64,000 nt of DNA, taken from assembly GCA_037178975.1 (NCBI GenBank), contig JASJZH010000003.1:1302001-1366000 (forward strand), in the 5' to 3' direction. This DNA is from Oscheius tipulae. Lineage: Eukaryota > Nematoda > Chromadorea > Rhabditida > Rhabditidae. The notes under the pieces are model-generated. The model searched no databases. It saw only the letters and a program-made list of their open reading frames with translations, and was not told the DNA's origin. The translations under genes and the position numbers were made by a program. Each line of letters starts with the position of its first letter. Within the stretch, counting starts at the first letter, position 1. Below are positions 1 to 10,339 of the stretch, piece after piece.

Positions 1-1261
1 CCTCCCCTTCCTCTCATGTAAAGAATGTGTCCCGAATGACTTCCGACCCACAATGAATGGGAGCCGTTCAGACGCGGGCCCCTCTCTGTTTCTTGACCAC
101 GAGAAAGGGAGAGAACGAGAACAAAAAGACAAGACAAAACATGGCCAAGTGATGGGCTTTTTGATTGATTTCTAGAGTTCGTCTTCGGGGAGATGACATT
201 CGAGAGAGACGAACGAGAAACGGGGATGGGGGAACAGGATCGATAGGAGATCATGGATGGTTCTGAAACTTCCCAACCTGATTTGTATCTGCTTTCTTTG
301 AACTTCCGGATCACTCTCTCCCTTTCAAAACCTATCACATTTCTCCTTCCCCCCCATATTCTCGGCATGACATTCTTGTTGCGTGTCTGGAGCCCCATCC
401 TCAATTTCCTGGCCGCCGGCCACCGACCCTGGTTTTTATGTGCTCGGTAGAGCCTTTAATTTCGACGACTGGATGGATGCCATTAACACAAGAAGAGAGG
501 ACGGAAAGAATGACTGACTGGATGTCTTATTGCCCTTGGGATTAAGAAGAGGATGAATTTCTGGGAACGGGATGAGGGTCACGTTACAGGAGGGAAGCTT
601 TTCAAGCCCTTTGAGATGTCTCTGTCTCTGTGGGATAGAGAGATAGACAGGAGGTGAGGCGACTCCCAGACCGCGAGTCAGTCAACTAGGGTTAGGTAGT
701 CAACAAGACCTTCAGACTGGGTTTTGTACTGTCACAGTGAGTCGACCATGGTATGTAGTATGGTTATTGGTAGTCAACTGAACTTCCAGACCATGGGCCA
801 GGTAGTATGGATAGTCGAGTATACTCTTACATTATACTGTGAGTCAAGGTCTTTCAGGTAGTCAACTAGACTTCCAGTTGTTTTGGAATTTTCCAGTTCA
901 AAGAGCCAGCTTTTCTGCTCGGCTGGGGGTTCAGGAAAGAGTAGGCGACAGCTTAAAGTTTCAAAATCATCAAACTATGTTCTTTGCTTCAAATTTGAGA
1001 GTCCATTGAAATCCCCCGAGGGCTTCTTACCCTTTTTTATCCGCTCTCTCTCTCTCTCTCTGTCCCTGAGAGAAGAGGACGAGAGAGTTTATTGCGACGG
1101 GAGCCGAAAAAAGTTAATGGAAGCGCGCTTTGGCAAATTACGAGCAGATTTGGAGAGGGTTTCGGCTAGAAATTAGCCTAAAAATAGAGAGAAAGGACAT
1201 CAGAAAATGATCAAAAAGCGCCTCGTGGATACTATCGATACCCAAATCAGCGCTTCGGAGC
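1..1261. other. No gene recognised; degenerate repeat at 660-880
   Basis: I see no convincing exon set here; the open frames lack family resemblance and are short. Between about 660 and 880 a unit resembling TAGTCAACT..ACTTCCAGAC recurs four or five times with divergence, a degenerate tandem repeat. A short CT-rich run lies at 1041-1063. Confidence 0.5.
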
Positions 1262-1332
1262 GGTCCCGTGGTGTAGCGGTTAGCACTCAGGACTCTGAAT
1301 CCTGCGACGGGAGTTCAAATCTCCCCGGGACC
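1262..1332 (+). tRNA. tRNA-Gln (CTG)
   Basis: A complete cloverleaf can be folded: 7-bp acceptor stem GGTCCCG/CGGGACC, A box TGGTGTAGCGGTTAGC, anticodon loop CTCTGAA with anticodon CTG in a CAGGA/TCCTG stem, and B box GTTCAAATC. No intron and no encoded CCA, as expected in eukaryotes. The sequence is nearly identical to the tRNA-Gln at 2576-2646 on the other strand. Confidence 0.95.
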
Positions 1333-2575
1333 TTTGCTTTTTACCTTCGCCTGTTCTTTATGTTTTTGTTTATTTTAGGTCTCTTTAGCAACATCGGGAA
1401 CATGGTTTTTGCCATCTATAGCCATTTTTACTCACCTTAGGAGTGCAGGGAGCCTCAACTGGCGAAGTTCCATTGGTTTGGGGAGCGGGAGAGGCCTCAG
1501 CAGAGTCAGACATGCCGAAATGTGGAATGAGAGGAGGGGGATCTGTTCTGAACCTTTGGGTTTCATAGAGGGGGCGGAGCGGCCTTTCTGTTGAAGGGCG
1601 GGGTCAGGGTGCCGGGCCACGACGGAAGTCTCTAAGAGAGAGGTTTTTCGACGAGAACAAAAGAGGGGTCGGGAGGTGTTTATCGAGATCAAACCCGGCG
1701 TTCCTGAATTGTAGGCTCACCATGGTATTTTTGCAGGAGCAGGTGCGGTAGGGGCTGATTTGTAATTAAAATAGCCATGACAAACGGATAAGAATCTAAA
1801 AATTGTTTATCGGAAAGGTACAGAGACAGAGATCTGCCACAGTTTATACGTTCTGTCACTGGTACGCATACGCATCTTTTTGTTCCCTTGTCTCTATCAG
1901 CCGATCCACTGTCGCTCTGTCCACGTTTACCTGTATTCATGGTAACCACCATGGCTCTTATCGAGTCTCTGTCTCTGCCCTTTTTCTTTCAGACTGTCTC
2001 TCCATACTTGGAGCTGCTTCATCTTGGACCGGATTTCTTGCAACATTCCACAAGATTTTTTTTTAAACTCTTGACAGCAGGGGTGGTCTACACCTCCTCT
2101 CTCTTCAAGTTAGCTTTGCTATAACCTTGGAGACACTCAACAGTCACTGAACTCGAAAGACGTTTGAGCAGTTTACCCATACTCTCTCGCCTGTTGTCCT
2201 ATAGATTTTACCAATCTCTCAGCGCGATTCGCAGCTAAAAACTGTTGCCCGGCGCCAGTGATCCTGTCCTCGACACAAACAATCTGGGCTTGGGCTAACG
2301 AGGTTACATAATTATTGGTCATTGGACGCGGAAAAGCTGGAAATAATTGGTATTTCAAGAGCTTTATTGGGTCCAGAACTGTACAAATAAGCATAAATAG
2401 ATTTAGGGAAGTCGGTGGAATTATCCGAGATATGGCTTAAGCTCGCATTCGAAGGTTGTCGGGTTGGGAGTGTAGGGATGACAGCAACAGCGACAAACCG
2501 ATCCGGAGGGCCTGAAAAATGAGTCGATAATAAAGTCTACGAAAAGGGGAAAAAATGTGATTAAAAAAAACAGTA
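1333..2575. other. Inter-tRNA region, no gene recognised
   Basis: About 1.2 kb between two tRNA-Gln genes. Several open frames exist on both strands but none has a family resemblance, a consistent exon chain or a clear start context. Confidence 0.4.
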
Positions 2576-2646
2576 GGTCCCGGCGAGATTCGAACTCGCG
2601 TCGCAGGATTCAAAGTCCTGAGTGCTAACCACTACACCACGGGACC
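2576..2646 (-). tRNA. tRNA-Gln (TTG)
   Basis: The reverse complement folds as a standard tRNA with acceptor GGTCCCG/CGGGACC, anticodon loop CTTTGAA (anticodon TTG) and B box GTTCGAATC. It differs from the CTG isoacceptor at 1262 at only a few positions, so the two are recent divergently placed duplicates covering both Gln codons. Confidence 0.95.
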
Positions 2647-2943
2647 ACGGTTTAAGCGGTTTATGCAAGCTGATAGGAACGCTCTTGGTGTTACGACCGG
2701 TTTTTCGATCGACGAATGAAGATTAGCTTCCAAAAATGCTCAAAACTCATCAATTTTTCAGGGGATCGTGTCCATCGGATTAATTTCCTTCTCCAGACGT
2801 TTTCCCCCACCAATTCGGCTGGGTATTAGATCGCCAGAAAAGCTAATTTGTTTCTTCAAAGCTTCTGGGTTTTGGCATTCAAAAGGAGGTAACAATGGCT
2901 TCGAGACAGTCACTCACTGTCCCTATTATTGTCTTTCTGACCC

Positions 2944-3938
2944 TCAGACTACGAAGAACCCGATTTCGCATCCAAAATTGCAATATTCTTTCGTGTGTTG
3001 ACAATTGGTAGCAGGAGAGCGTTGAGCAAATGAATGGAAAATGACTTGTTGGCTAGGGGAAGCCGTTTCAAAATGCTGCGCAACTATGGGAACTTTTGGA
3101 ACACTTAGAGGGACATACCTATGCTCGGGCACGCATGTCAAGTAGTCCAATCCATCGACAATTTGTTGCATGCTTTCGGTGACATTGGGAAGTTGGATGT
3201 TCTTGTTGGGCCATAGCTTGCAGTCGGGAGCAAACTTGGAGACGCAGGCTTTGCTCTGATCCACACCCATACATTTTCTCTCTGCTACGAAGAGAGGATT
3301 GATGATAGATACGTCTCCCTTTCTGTGGCACTGCCGGCCACAACTCTGCTGATAGGAGCATTCACCGCACTGTTCTTCACTGAGGGTGGTGTCACGGAGG
3401 TAGTTGTAGAAGTTGTTGAAGGCCTGGAAATGGACAGGTAAGTAGAGAAATAAATATAGAGACAGAGAAAGTACAACCTTTTCCCGGATTCTCTTTTCTT
3501 TCATCAGCCGGCTCAGTTTTTCAATCTAGACGACGTTTTTCGGTCAGATCCCTGCCGATAACCGCGGTTCAGCCGCAGATAGCATCTGTTCGAACAAACC
3601 CTCGAGCCTTGTGTGAAAACGCGGTAACAGAAAAAATGGGGGATAGACACTCACCACACCCCATCTGTCCTTCAACAGACGGAAGAATACATGCTGTCTG
3701 CAGCCTTTCCTTCCTGGTAGGAGCTGCTCGAAGTAGGACCTCTGCCACCGCTTCTCCTTCCCTTTGAGCCAGACACAAGGTCCCCATTCTGACCAGGTTT
3801 CACAGTTGGCAGCTTGGATCGGGTTACCGAACATGGCACTGATCTGGGCATCTGTCTATTGGTCAATTGGAAATGGAAATAAGACTTACGAGTGACTGCC
3901 AGGAAAGAAATTGAGAAGAGAGGGATGAGCAGCTTCAT
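2944..3938 (-). CDS. Secreted protein with TSP1-like N-terminal module
   Basis: Exon 1 (3938-3890) encodes a signal peptide (MKLLIPLFSISFLAVTHA). Exon 2 (3851-3655) continues with a thrombospondin-type-1-like stretch (CETWSEWGPCVW, then GRKGCRQHV). Exon 3 (3423-3119) holds eight cysteines, including CGECSYQQSCGRQC and CVSKF..DC. Introns are GT-AG and the frame closes over exons 1-3. The 3' end is uncertain: the frame stays open after the exon-3 donor to a stop at 2944, but a splice to GCGCAG near 3085 would give another tail. Function is unknown; the WSEWGPC motif and spaced cysteines suggest an extracellular protein of the same broad type as the TSP1-bearing genes at 34-40 kb. Confidence 0.6.
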
Positions 3939-4013
3939 CGCCTGAAAAGTCTCATCATGGAAAGTCCCTCAAAATAGTAAAGGCGAGAGGTCAATTGGGA
4001 AACGGTATCTCCG

Positions 4014-4651
<638 letters not shown>

Positions 4652-5131
4652 CTAGGTGTCTTTTTCCCCGATTTGCGCAGCTGAGAAGTCGAAATTGTCC
4701 CCCAAATGGTCAAGAACTGGTCTAAGACAGATGTCATACAGAAGAGATGATATTTGGCAAGTCCACAATACCTGATCAACCCATCCGTTTTCAGGTCTGT
4801 AATGGGGAGAACAATTCAAGCTGTCAGACAAGAGACAGCCGTTGATACCTGTCGATTTCGTGAATGACACCGAATTACTTGTGTGCTACATGGAACGTGC
4901 TTTCTTCTAGGCACTAGTTGCAATCACAAATGTCTAACTTTTTGTAACTTTTTTTCGTGTAATACAAGAGGAGACACTAGCAATTATGGGGACCTAGATA
5001 GTTCGAAACTGCAAACATTTACCAGTAGTTTGATGGACAAGTGTGTCTGATACCCCGCTGGGGCTCGTGACAGATAGATGATGTTCCAGTCGAGCTATCA
5101 TAGCAGGAGCAACGTTCTCCCAGAGACGCAT
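4652..5131 (-). CDS. Hypothetical small protein
   Basis: A two-exon model closes in frame: exon 1 5131-5023 starting MRLWENVAPAMIARLEHH, donor GGTAAATG, acceptor TCGACAG and exon 2 4848-4652, giving 101 residues. Exon 2 contains four cysteines (CLLSDSLNC, then WTC and DIC). I do not recognise the family. No signal peptide or membrane helix is obvious. Support is only the splice signals and frame closure, so this could be a chance assembly. Confidence 0.35.
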
Positions 5132-5950
5132 CTTCCTAACTGACTTGACTTGCAAAAAGTAGTTGCTGTCACAAAGATCTGAGACAAATTGGCAATTAGG
5201 GCTTCAGACACACACACACACAGACTTTTGGGCTTAGGCCGGGACCAAAGTTGCTGAAAGCAACAAGATGACATCGGTGAAGGTTATTAGTGACAGGTGG
5301 GAAGATCTTATTTCCCTCAGGGTGGGAAGTTAAGTACAGAAATATAGTAAATTCGTGACAAGTAGCAGTTTGGAAAAGAGAGGAACAGCTTCAAGTTGAC
5401 AGGATGAGTTATGAACGGAGAGACCGCGAGAATCGAGTAGACTTCTGAAAATCTTTTTTTACAGTAACACAGCTGGGATTACAGTAAACTTCCGACGCTA
5501 ACCTTACGGAAAAGTAGTCTTTGGACACTGTAGCCTCATAAATTTTTCCAGGATCTGAGTGGGTTGATACTTCGAGATAACCAACTCGGTTTCATTGCCT
5601 CTCACAGACGCGGGAGTACAAGAAACATGTGATCCGGAGTCTTTTATGAACTGACTGTGTGAGCTGTGACGTATGAGGATTCACTTTACTGGCTTGTTTT
5701 CACGGAGGATGGTCCGGAGCCATCTGAAAGGAACAGAGAGACAGAGAGAGAGACAGAGAGGAAGAGAGACAAAGGGACAGAGAGAGAGACAGAGACTCAG
5801 AGATCTTTCCAGAATCACCCGTTCAATGAGGCAATGGCATCTTTCTACTCTCACACCCATTTCGTCTCCCTGTGATAACTTTTTATATCCTCTCTTATCT
5901 CATCCATTCTCTCTCCCAGTTCAGAGTTCTAGCATTCTTTTGATGGAGGC
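5132..5950. other. Intergenic, GACAGA-type repeat at 5725-5800
   Basis: No gene recognised. A run of GACAGAGAGA units lies at 5725-5800, the same simple-repeat family seen throughout the left half of the window. Confidence 0.5.
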
Positions 5951-5958
5951 TATATAAG
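5951..5958 (+). promoter_or_regulatory. TATA box of the C-type lectin gene
   Basis: TATATAAG stands 37 bp upstream of the lectin ATG at 5995. With a start site about 25-30 bp downstream, the 5' leader would be very short (roughly 10 nt). Confidence 0.6.
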
Positions 5959-5994
5959 GAGACCCCTACCGTTATCAGTTCTGTTCTTCTCAGG

Positions 5995-7874
5995 ATGATG
6001 TTCTTTTTCCTCGTCCTGACTACTGTCGCTCTGTCTCAGGCTAGCTGTCCGCATGGATCCAGCCTCAACTCGATGACAGGCAATTGCTACTTGGTGTCGA
6101 AGTGAGTAGAGAGTGAGAATGACAGTGACAGCCTGTCCTTTCCAGACTGAAGGTAAGCTGGACCCCAGCCAACGCTATCTGCAACAACCTCGGAGGTAAT
6201 CTGGCTATTGTCAACACTGCTGCTGAAAATGAGTTTATTTCCCAGTGTAAGCTGACTCATCCTGTTGGAAAATATTGGTATTTAGTGGTCAGCAAAGCTC
6301 TGGTAGGGGACGTCTTCCTTGGAATCAAGAGAGTCGACGGAAAATTGGTCAACGTTGACAACAATCCGACCCAGTACATCAACTTCATGAGTGTGTTACC
6401 CTAAACCAACTTTCATAGTACAAATCTTCCAGAGAATCCCGGAAACATTGGAGGAGCCACCGTCGTCTCGATGATCGGTGACATCAAGAACATTCTGAAT
6501 CTAGGAAAATGGCAGTACAATCAGGATGCCACCGACGTGGTTCAGGCTTTTGTTTGCGAGGTTAGTTGTCCTGAAAAAAAAACCCCAGAGGCTAAAAGTG
6601 ATAGGGGAAGGCTTGAAAATAAAGTAGAAGTAAAAGAGCTAAAAACAAAAAGAGTTGCCCACGGCTGGAATCGAACCAGCGTCGCCACGGCCACAACGTG
6701 GAGTACTAACCACTATACTACGTGGGCCGAAAGCGAGGCCAACTGGAGGAAATCACTTGGCGCGCGGCGGTTATAGCGTTGACTGCCTGTTTTCCACTGA
6801 TCTTTTCAATATTTTGTGCCTGAAACTGACTCGGAAATAAAGAAATGTGTGTTTTCCAGATCCCCGCCTGCACTGACAACGTCCCCGCTCCCTCTACTCT
6901 GAAAACTCCACGGATTCTCCAGCCCAGGCTCACCGCTGGCGGTCTCTACTACAGTTGGTTCTCTAAAAGGCAGGCTCCCTCTCTGTCAGTGAGCATATTT
7001 TTCCAGCTGGTTCTACGGAAACCCTGCCTCCGGATCTGGAGTTCCACAAGCCAAGGCAGCATGCGAATCTGTTGGAGGCCACCTTCCTCTGATTGACAAT
7101 TACATCGAGAACCTCGAAGTTGTCAACGTCGCTAAGAAAGGCAAGGCTTATTTCGGGGTCTGAAAGTGATTTTCGAGCTTTGACATGTTTCGAAAGGCTG
7201 TAGAGTGTGATCTGGGCTACAACTTTGCAAAACACTACAAAACGCGAAATTGTCGTCTTGTACCCGAAAATGGCAGTTTTCTATTGAGACCCTAAAGCAC
7301 TGAAAATCGATGTGGCACCCGTATTATCTCGGCGCCCTGACTACAGATGGTTATATAAGCAACCTCGTTTTCTAACAGAATCGATATAAACTAAACTTCA
7401 CCTTCTGCCTCAGAAAGCTGTGACTCGGCGCGCACCCATCCAAACTCGGTGCTTCGTCCCTGGAACATGTCCTGTTGACTGTAAAATTAGCTTTTTTTTA
7501 GTCTTTGGCCTCGAACAAGCCGTTCCAATCGGCTACGGCTCTGATCTGAAGGGAGTCTGGAGCTGGGATGACCACGACGCTGGCAGAGACTTCACCTTCT
7601 GGGTACCCAAGGCCCTAACGCAACTGGCTAATGTTACAAGTGGGACAGTCTGTTAATCTCTCTGAACAGTCTTTCAGTTCCTCTGACCGAACTGAACCAG
7701 AGAGCCGTTCTTCTGATCGACTCCATTCAACTACCTGCAGCCCTCGATCTCCCGATTGGAGCCGTTCCGCTGACTTCCTTTTGGTTCAGCACTGTCCAGC
7801 AGGATGTGACCAATCTCATTGCCAAGGGCTTCGTCTGTCAGATCTCGAACTCCCCTGCTACTACCTGTAAATAG
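5995..7874 (+). CDS. Secreted protein with two C-type-lectin-like domains
   Basis: Eight exons sum to 1035 nt and close in frame (344 aa): 5995-6101, 6146-6246, 6286-6390, 6433-6560, 6860-6984, 7007-7140, 7502-7639, 7678-7874. The start MMFFFLVLTTVALSQA is a signal peptide. Domain 1 has the CTLD pattern (CPHGSSLNSMTGNCYLV, then AICNNLGGNLAIVNTAAENEF, ending VQAFVCE). Domain 2 repeats it (AKAACESVGGHLPLIDNYIEN, then GVWSWDDHDAGRDFTFW and GFVCQI near the end). Classical QPD/EPN sugar-binding triplets are not obvious, so carbohydrate binding is uncertain. Odd points: the intron at 6985-7006 is only 22 nt, intron 6 is a GC-AG intron filled with a dispersed repeat, and intron 4 holds a tRNA-His on the opposite strand. 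A polyA signal AATAAA lies at 7882. Confidence 0.85.
6657..6727 (-). tRNA. tRNA-His (GTG), inside a lectin intron
   Basis: The reverse complement folds as a tRNA: acceptor GCCCACG/CGTGGGC, A box TAGTATAGTGGTTAGT, anticodon stem-loop CCACG TTGTGGC CGTGG (anticodon GTG), B box GGTTCGATTCC. It lies antisense within intron 4 (6561-6859) of the lectin gene. Confidence 0.95.
7165..7395. repeat. Dispersed repeat filling lectin intron 6
   Basis: The stretch GCACCCGTATTATCTCGGCG and the following GGTTATATAAGCAACCTCG closely match 60640-60710 in a MYBBP1A intron. Both copies are preceded by an arm resembling CTACAACTTTGCAAAAC that also occurs near 26940 and 31190. This is an interspersed, probably non-autonomous mobile element. 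Confidence 0.6.
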
Positions 7875-8125
7875 GGAATCTAATAAATTATTTTTTCTCT
7901 CTGTCTTTGAGTGCCAAGCATACACTGCGATGATGGTTACGATTTCCTGGTCAAATGACGAAAGAGAAATTTTAAAACGTTAGCTAAGACTCTTTCCGTA
8001 CAATTTACGATCTGCGCATTGTTGGCTTAGCAAAGCTATATAAACCTTCCCCTTCACCCTATCTATCTTCTTCGACATGCCAACAATGTCCTCCAAACGC
8101 TGTCCTAGTATTATTGATATTGAAA

Positions 8126-8377
8126 ATGACCAAGAAGGATTTTGGGAACTCTTTTGTACTGTTTTGAGAGGATGAGCAGACTGACAAGCCACTGCTCTCA
8201 TCTTCGACGAAGAAAAGATGCAATGCTTTCTGCAAAGTGTTCCTTGCACTTCTGGCTTATGCTTTCGTCTTCGTAACAGGCATGCTTCTTGGATTCACTA
8301 TTGCAGCAAACAGCCTGTTATCTGCACTGCATGAAGCACTGGACAAGCTGAAGACTGATATGAATAACAACCTTTGA
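8126..8377 (+). CDS. Small single-pass membrane protein
   Basis: The main exon (8180-8377) encodes DKPLLSSSTKKRCNAFCK followed by a hydrophobic segment (VFLALLAYAFVFVTGMLLG) and an amphipathic tail (LHEALDKLKTDMNNNL) to a stop. Joining it to an ATG at 8126 needs a 24-nt intron (8156-8179, GTACTG..GAGCAG); the model then closes in frame at 75 aa. Alternatively the first exon starts at MPTMSSKRC (8076) with a different frame. It lies near the PPxY/PSYE membrane-protein family but carries no PPxY motif that I can see. Confidence 0.45.
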
Positions 8378-8530
8378 CATGCTTCCCAGTATGTTCCTGC
8401 CTGTGTTTCTACTTTTGCAGTCGTCTTGCAACCTCATTTTATTTCTAAACGTAATAAACCTGCAATCTCTGGCTCTGTCTCTTTCCAAATCCTGTGAAAT
8501 GGACGACACTTCCTAATTTCTCTTCATTTG

Positions 8531-9147
8531 TCACAACTCTACACAAACACAAGCCAAGAGTACAATGATCAAAACAACAGCAGCCACCACGAGGAAGAGA
8601 AGCATCATAGGTACAAAAAATGAACAAAACACGAGACTGAGCAGCAGTATAGTAAACAAGGTCATCTTGAGGAGGGGCGCAGTGGATCGCCTCCTGAAGG
8701 GAATCAATGAACTGTCTCTGTTTTTCTGTCTCTCTGTCTCTGCCTCTCTGTTTCTCTGTCTCTATTTGACTCTATGTCTCTATCAGCTTACCGAATAGTT
8801 CGGAAGAGCTGGATCTTCTAGAGAGTCACAGAGATGCACAGCCTCCTAAAAAATGAAATGAGGTACTTACTCAGGAACAGGGCAAAAGTTTCTGTTTCTC
8901 TGTCTGTAGTCACTACCTTGTTCACCTCAAAAATTATGGGAATATAGAATCGAACGGTTTTGGTCATATGAGAGACTACGATGGTTTTGGGAGACAAGCG
9001 CAAGCACTTGGGAGACCATGGACGAGAGTGACTCATTGATATTAGGATGAGTCGGAGCACACAAAAGGAATCAGTTCCCTGTCTCTCTATCCTCACCTCA
9101 TAGCTCGGAGGAGGCAGAATATAGACCGACTGTGCTGGAGGCTGCAT
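8531..9147 (-). CDS. PPxY/PSYE-type membrane protein, possibly frameshifted
   Basis: Exon 1 (9147-9097) encodes MQPPAQSVYILPPPSYE, ending on a PPxY motif exactly at a donor. Exon 2 (8845-8792) ends LEDPALPNYS at the next donor, matching the second tyrosine motif of the relatives at 17-26 kb. The last exon (8693-8531) encodes KMTLFTILLLSLVLCSFF followed by a second long hydrophobic run and CVCVEL. The last exon is 163 nt, so its membrane frame is one base out of step with exon 2; either a one-base indel inactivated the gene or the splice site differs from my choice. The introns contain GACAGAGA repeats. Confidence 0.5.
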
Positions 9148-9192
9148 TGCGAATGATTGCGAAGCTAAATTTTTATTTCAAACAACAGCCCT

Positions 9193-9396
9193 CTACAAAT
9201 CGAGGAAATAGATAGTAGAGAATACAAAATATGGAATTGGGTGATAGAAAAGTGAGGACATGAAAGTGAGTTTTCCAAATATATCCACAATTTCTTGCAC
9301 TATCATAGTTGGCAGAGGGCCACATAGTAGTCTGAGTAGGAAGATTGCAGCAATCACCAGAAGTCCGTAGAAGAATTGACGGTAGTCCAGTGGCAT
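9193..9396 (-). CDS. Small membrane protein or terminal exon
   Basis: A 67-aa frame starts MPLDYRQFFYGLLVIAAIFL and contains two hydrophobic segments separated by a short loop, ending STIYFLDL. AATAAA on the minus strand follows the stop (plus positions near 9172). It may be an independent gene or the last exon of another two-helix membrane protein; no PPxY motif was found upstream. Confidence 0.4.
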   Translation of the reverse strand: MPLDYRQFFYGLLVIAAIFLLRLLCGPLPTMIVQEIVDIFGKLTFMSSLFYHPIPYFVFSTIYFLDL

Positions 9397-9684
9397 AACA
9401 TTTTGGTTATTCTAAGTTTGAACATTACCAAGAAGATATGGGTAGCCTACCTCATTTTTGTCTTGCGAAAAAGATCATAGGCGGCTCGCATTTTCTCACC
9501 AATTGTTTCACCATTGTTTCACCACTGGAGATCGATAACTTTGCATTTTGCAATCGAGGTCAGGCTACACTGAGGATTCCTATATCAAGCTCATGACCTC
9601 GGGATAACTGTTCACAGAGTATTTTGTTTTCCTCGTTAAGGGTAAGATCTAAGTTCCAGTAGTTTCCGAAATCGGCGCGCAATC

Positions 9685-9755
9685 TTATCCGCATAGCTCA
9701 GTCGGTTATTGCTTCGACTAGTGCTCGATTTCCGCGCAGATTACGTCTTTTTTTC
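9685..9755 (+). other. tRNA-like remnant with T-run terminator
   Basis: TAGCTCAGTCGG (9694-9705) is a perfect tRNA A box, and a run of seven T follows about 40 nt downstream (after 9745). No proper B box or complete cloverleaf can be drawn, so this is a decayed tRNA or tRNA-derived element, not a functional tRNA. Confidence 0.35.
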
Positions 9756-9985
9756 TTCCTCAAAACAATCGGAAACACCTTCTTTCACTAGAAGGGTCCG
9801 TTCTGGATGAACTTTCTGGTCGTTTATAACTGAAATCTTGCTTATACCAATTTCAGTATTTTGAAAGCTTATTCTCTAGAACAAACAACAGTGAAACAAA
9901 TACTGGGAGATGGGAAGATCAGGCCCTTAAAATACAAGTTACGAGTTTGGCAAACAGCGCTTACGCGATATAAGCCTAACGGAAC

Positions 9986-10337
9986 TCAACTTTTTCCTTT
10001 TCCTGTCTCCACGAAGCTATCTTCTTCTGTACTGTCGCTATCAGCTTTTTTTAGGTTAAAGTTAACTTGCATGGTAGAGGCCAGCTCAGCTTTGGTAGTT
10101 GAAGCCAAGACATACATCCCGACTATTGCTCCCAGTAAAAAGATGAGTACAATTAACCATAAAAAATGACAGCTCCAACGTAGGTTCGGTCTGGAATTGT
10201 CTCTTTATCTCTCTGTCTCTCACTGTAACATCCCGTATCTGCTCCAAAGTAAGTTCCAATAGTCGTTCGGTGTTTCTTGACTCACTCTCTGTTCTGACGT
10301 CATTAGAAGAGAGCAGCGGGTCGTCGGTGGGGTCAAC
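9986..10337 (-). CDS. Putative single-pass membrane protein
   Basis: Upstream exon starting at 10337 after an acceptor encodes VDPTDDPLLSSNDVRTESES and RLLELTLEQIRDV. The downstream exon encodes SCHFLWLIVLIFLLGAIVG as a clear transmembrane helix, then an acidic tail DSDSTEEDSF, with a stop at 9986. My splice choice leaves a one-base phase mismatch between them and I did not find the first exon. It may belong to the same membrane-protein group as its neighbours. Confidence 0.3.
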
Positions 10338-10339
10338 CT

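Noticed and set aside
7158-7504. Transposon insertion into the lectin exon with a GTCT target duplication
   Set aside because: GTCT does flank the segment, but a GC-AG intron starting at 7141 gives an intact frame over the full gene (345 codons), which is the simpler reading.
9685-9755. Functional tRNA gene
   Set aside because: Only the A box and a T run are present; no B box or cloverleaf.
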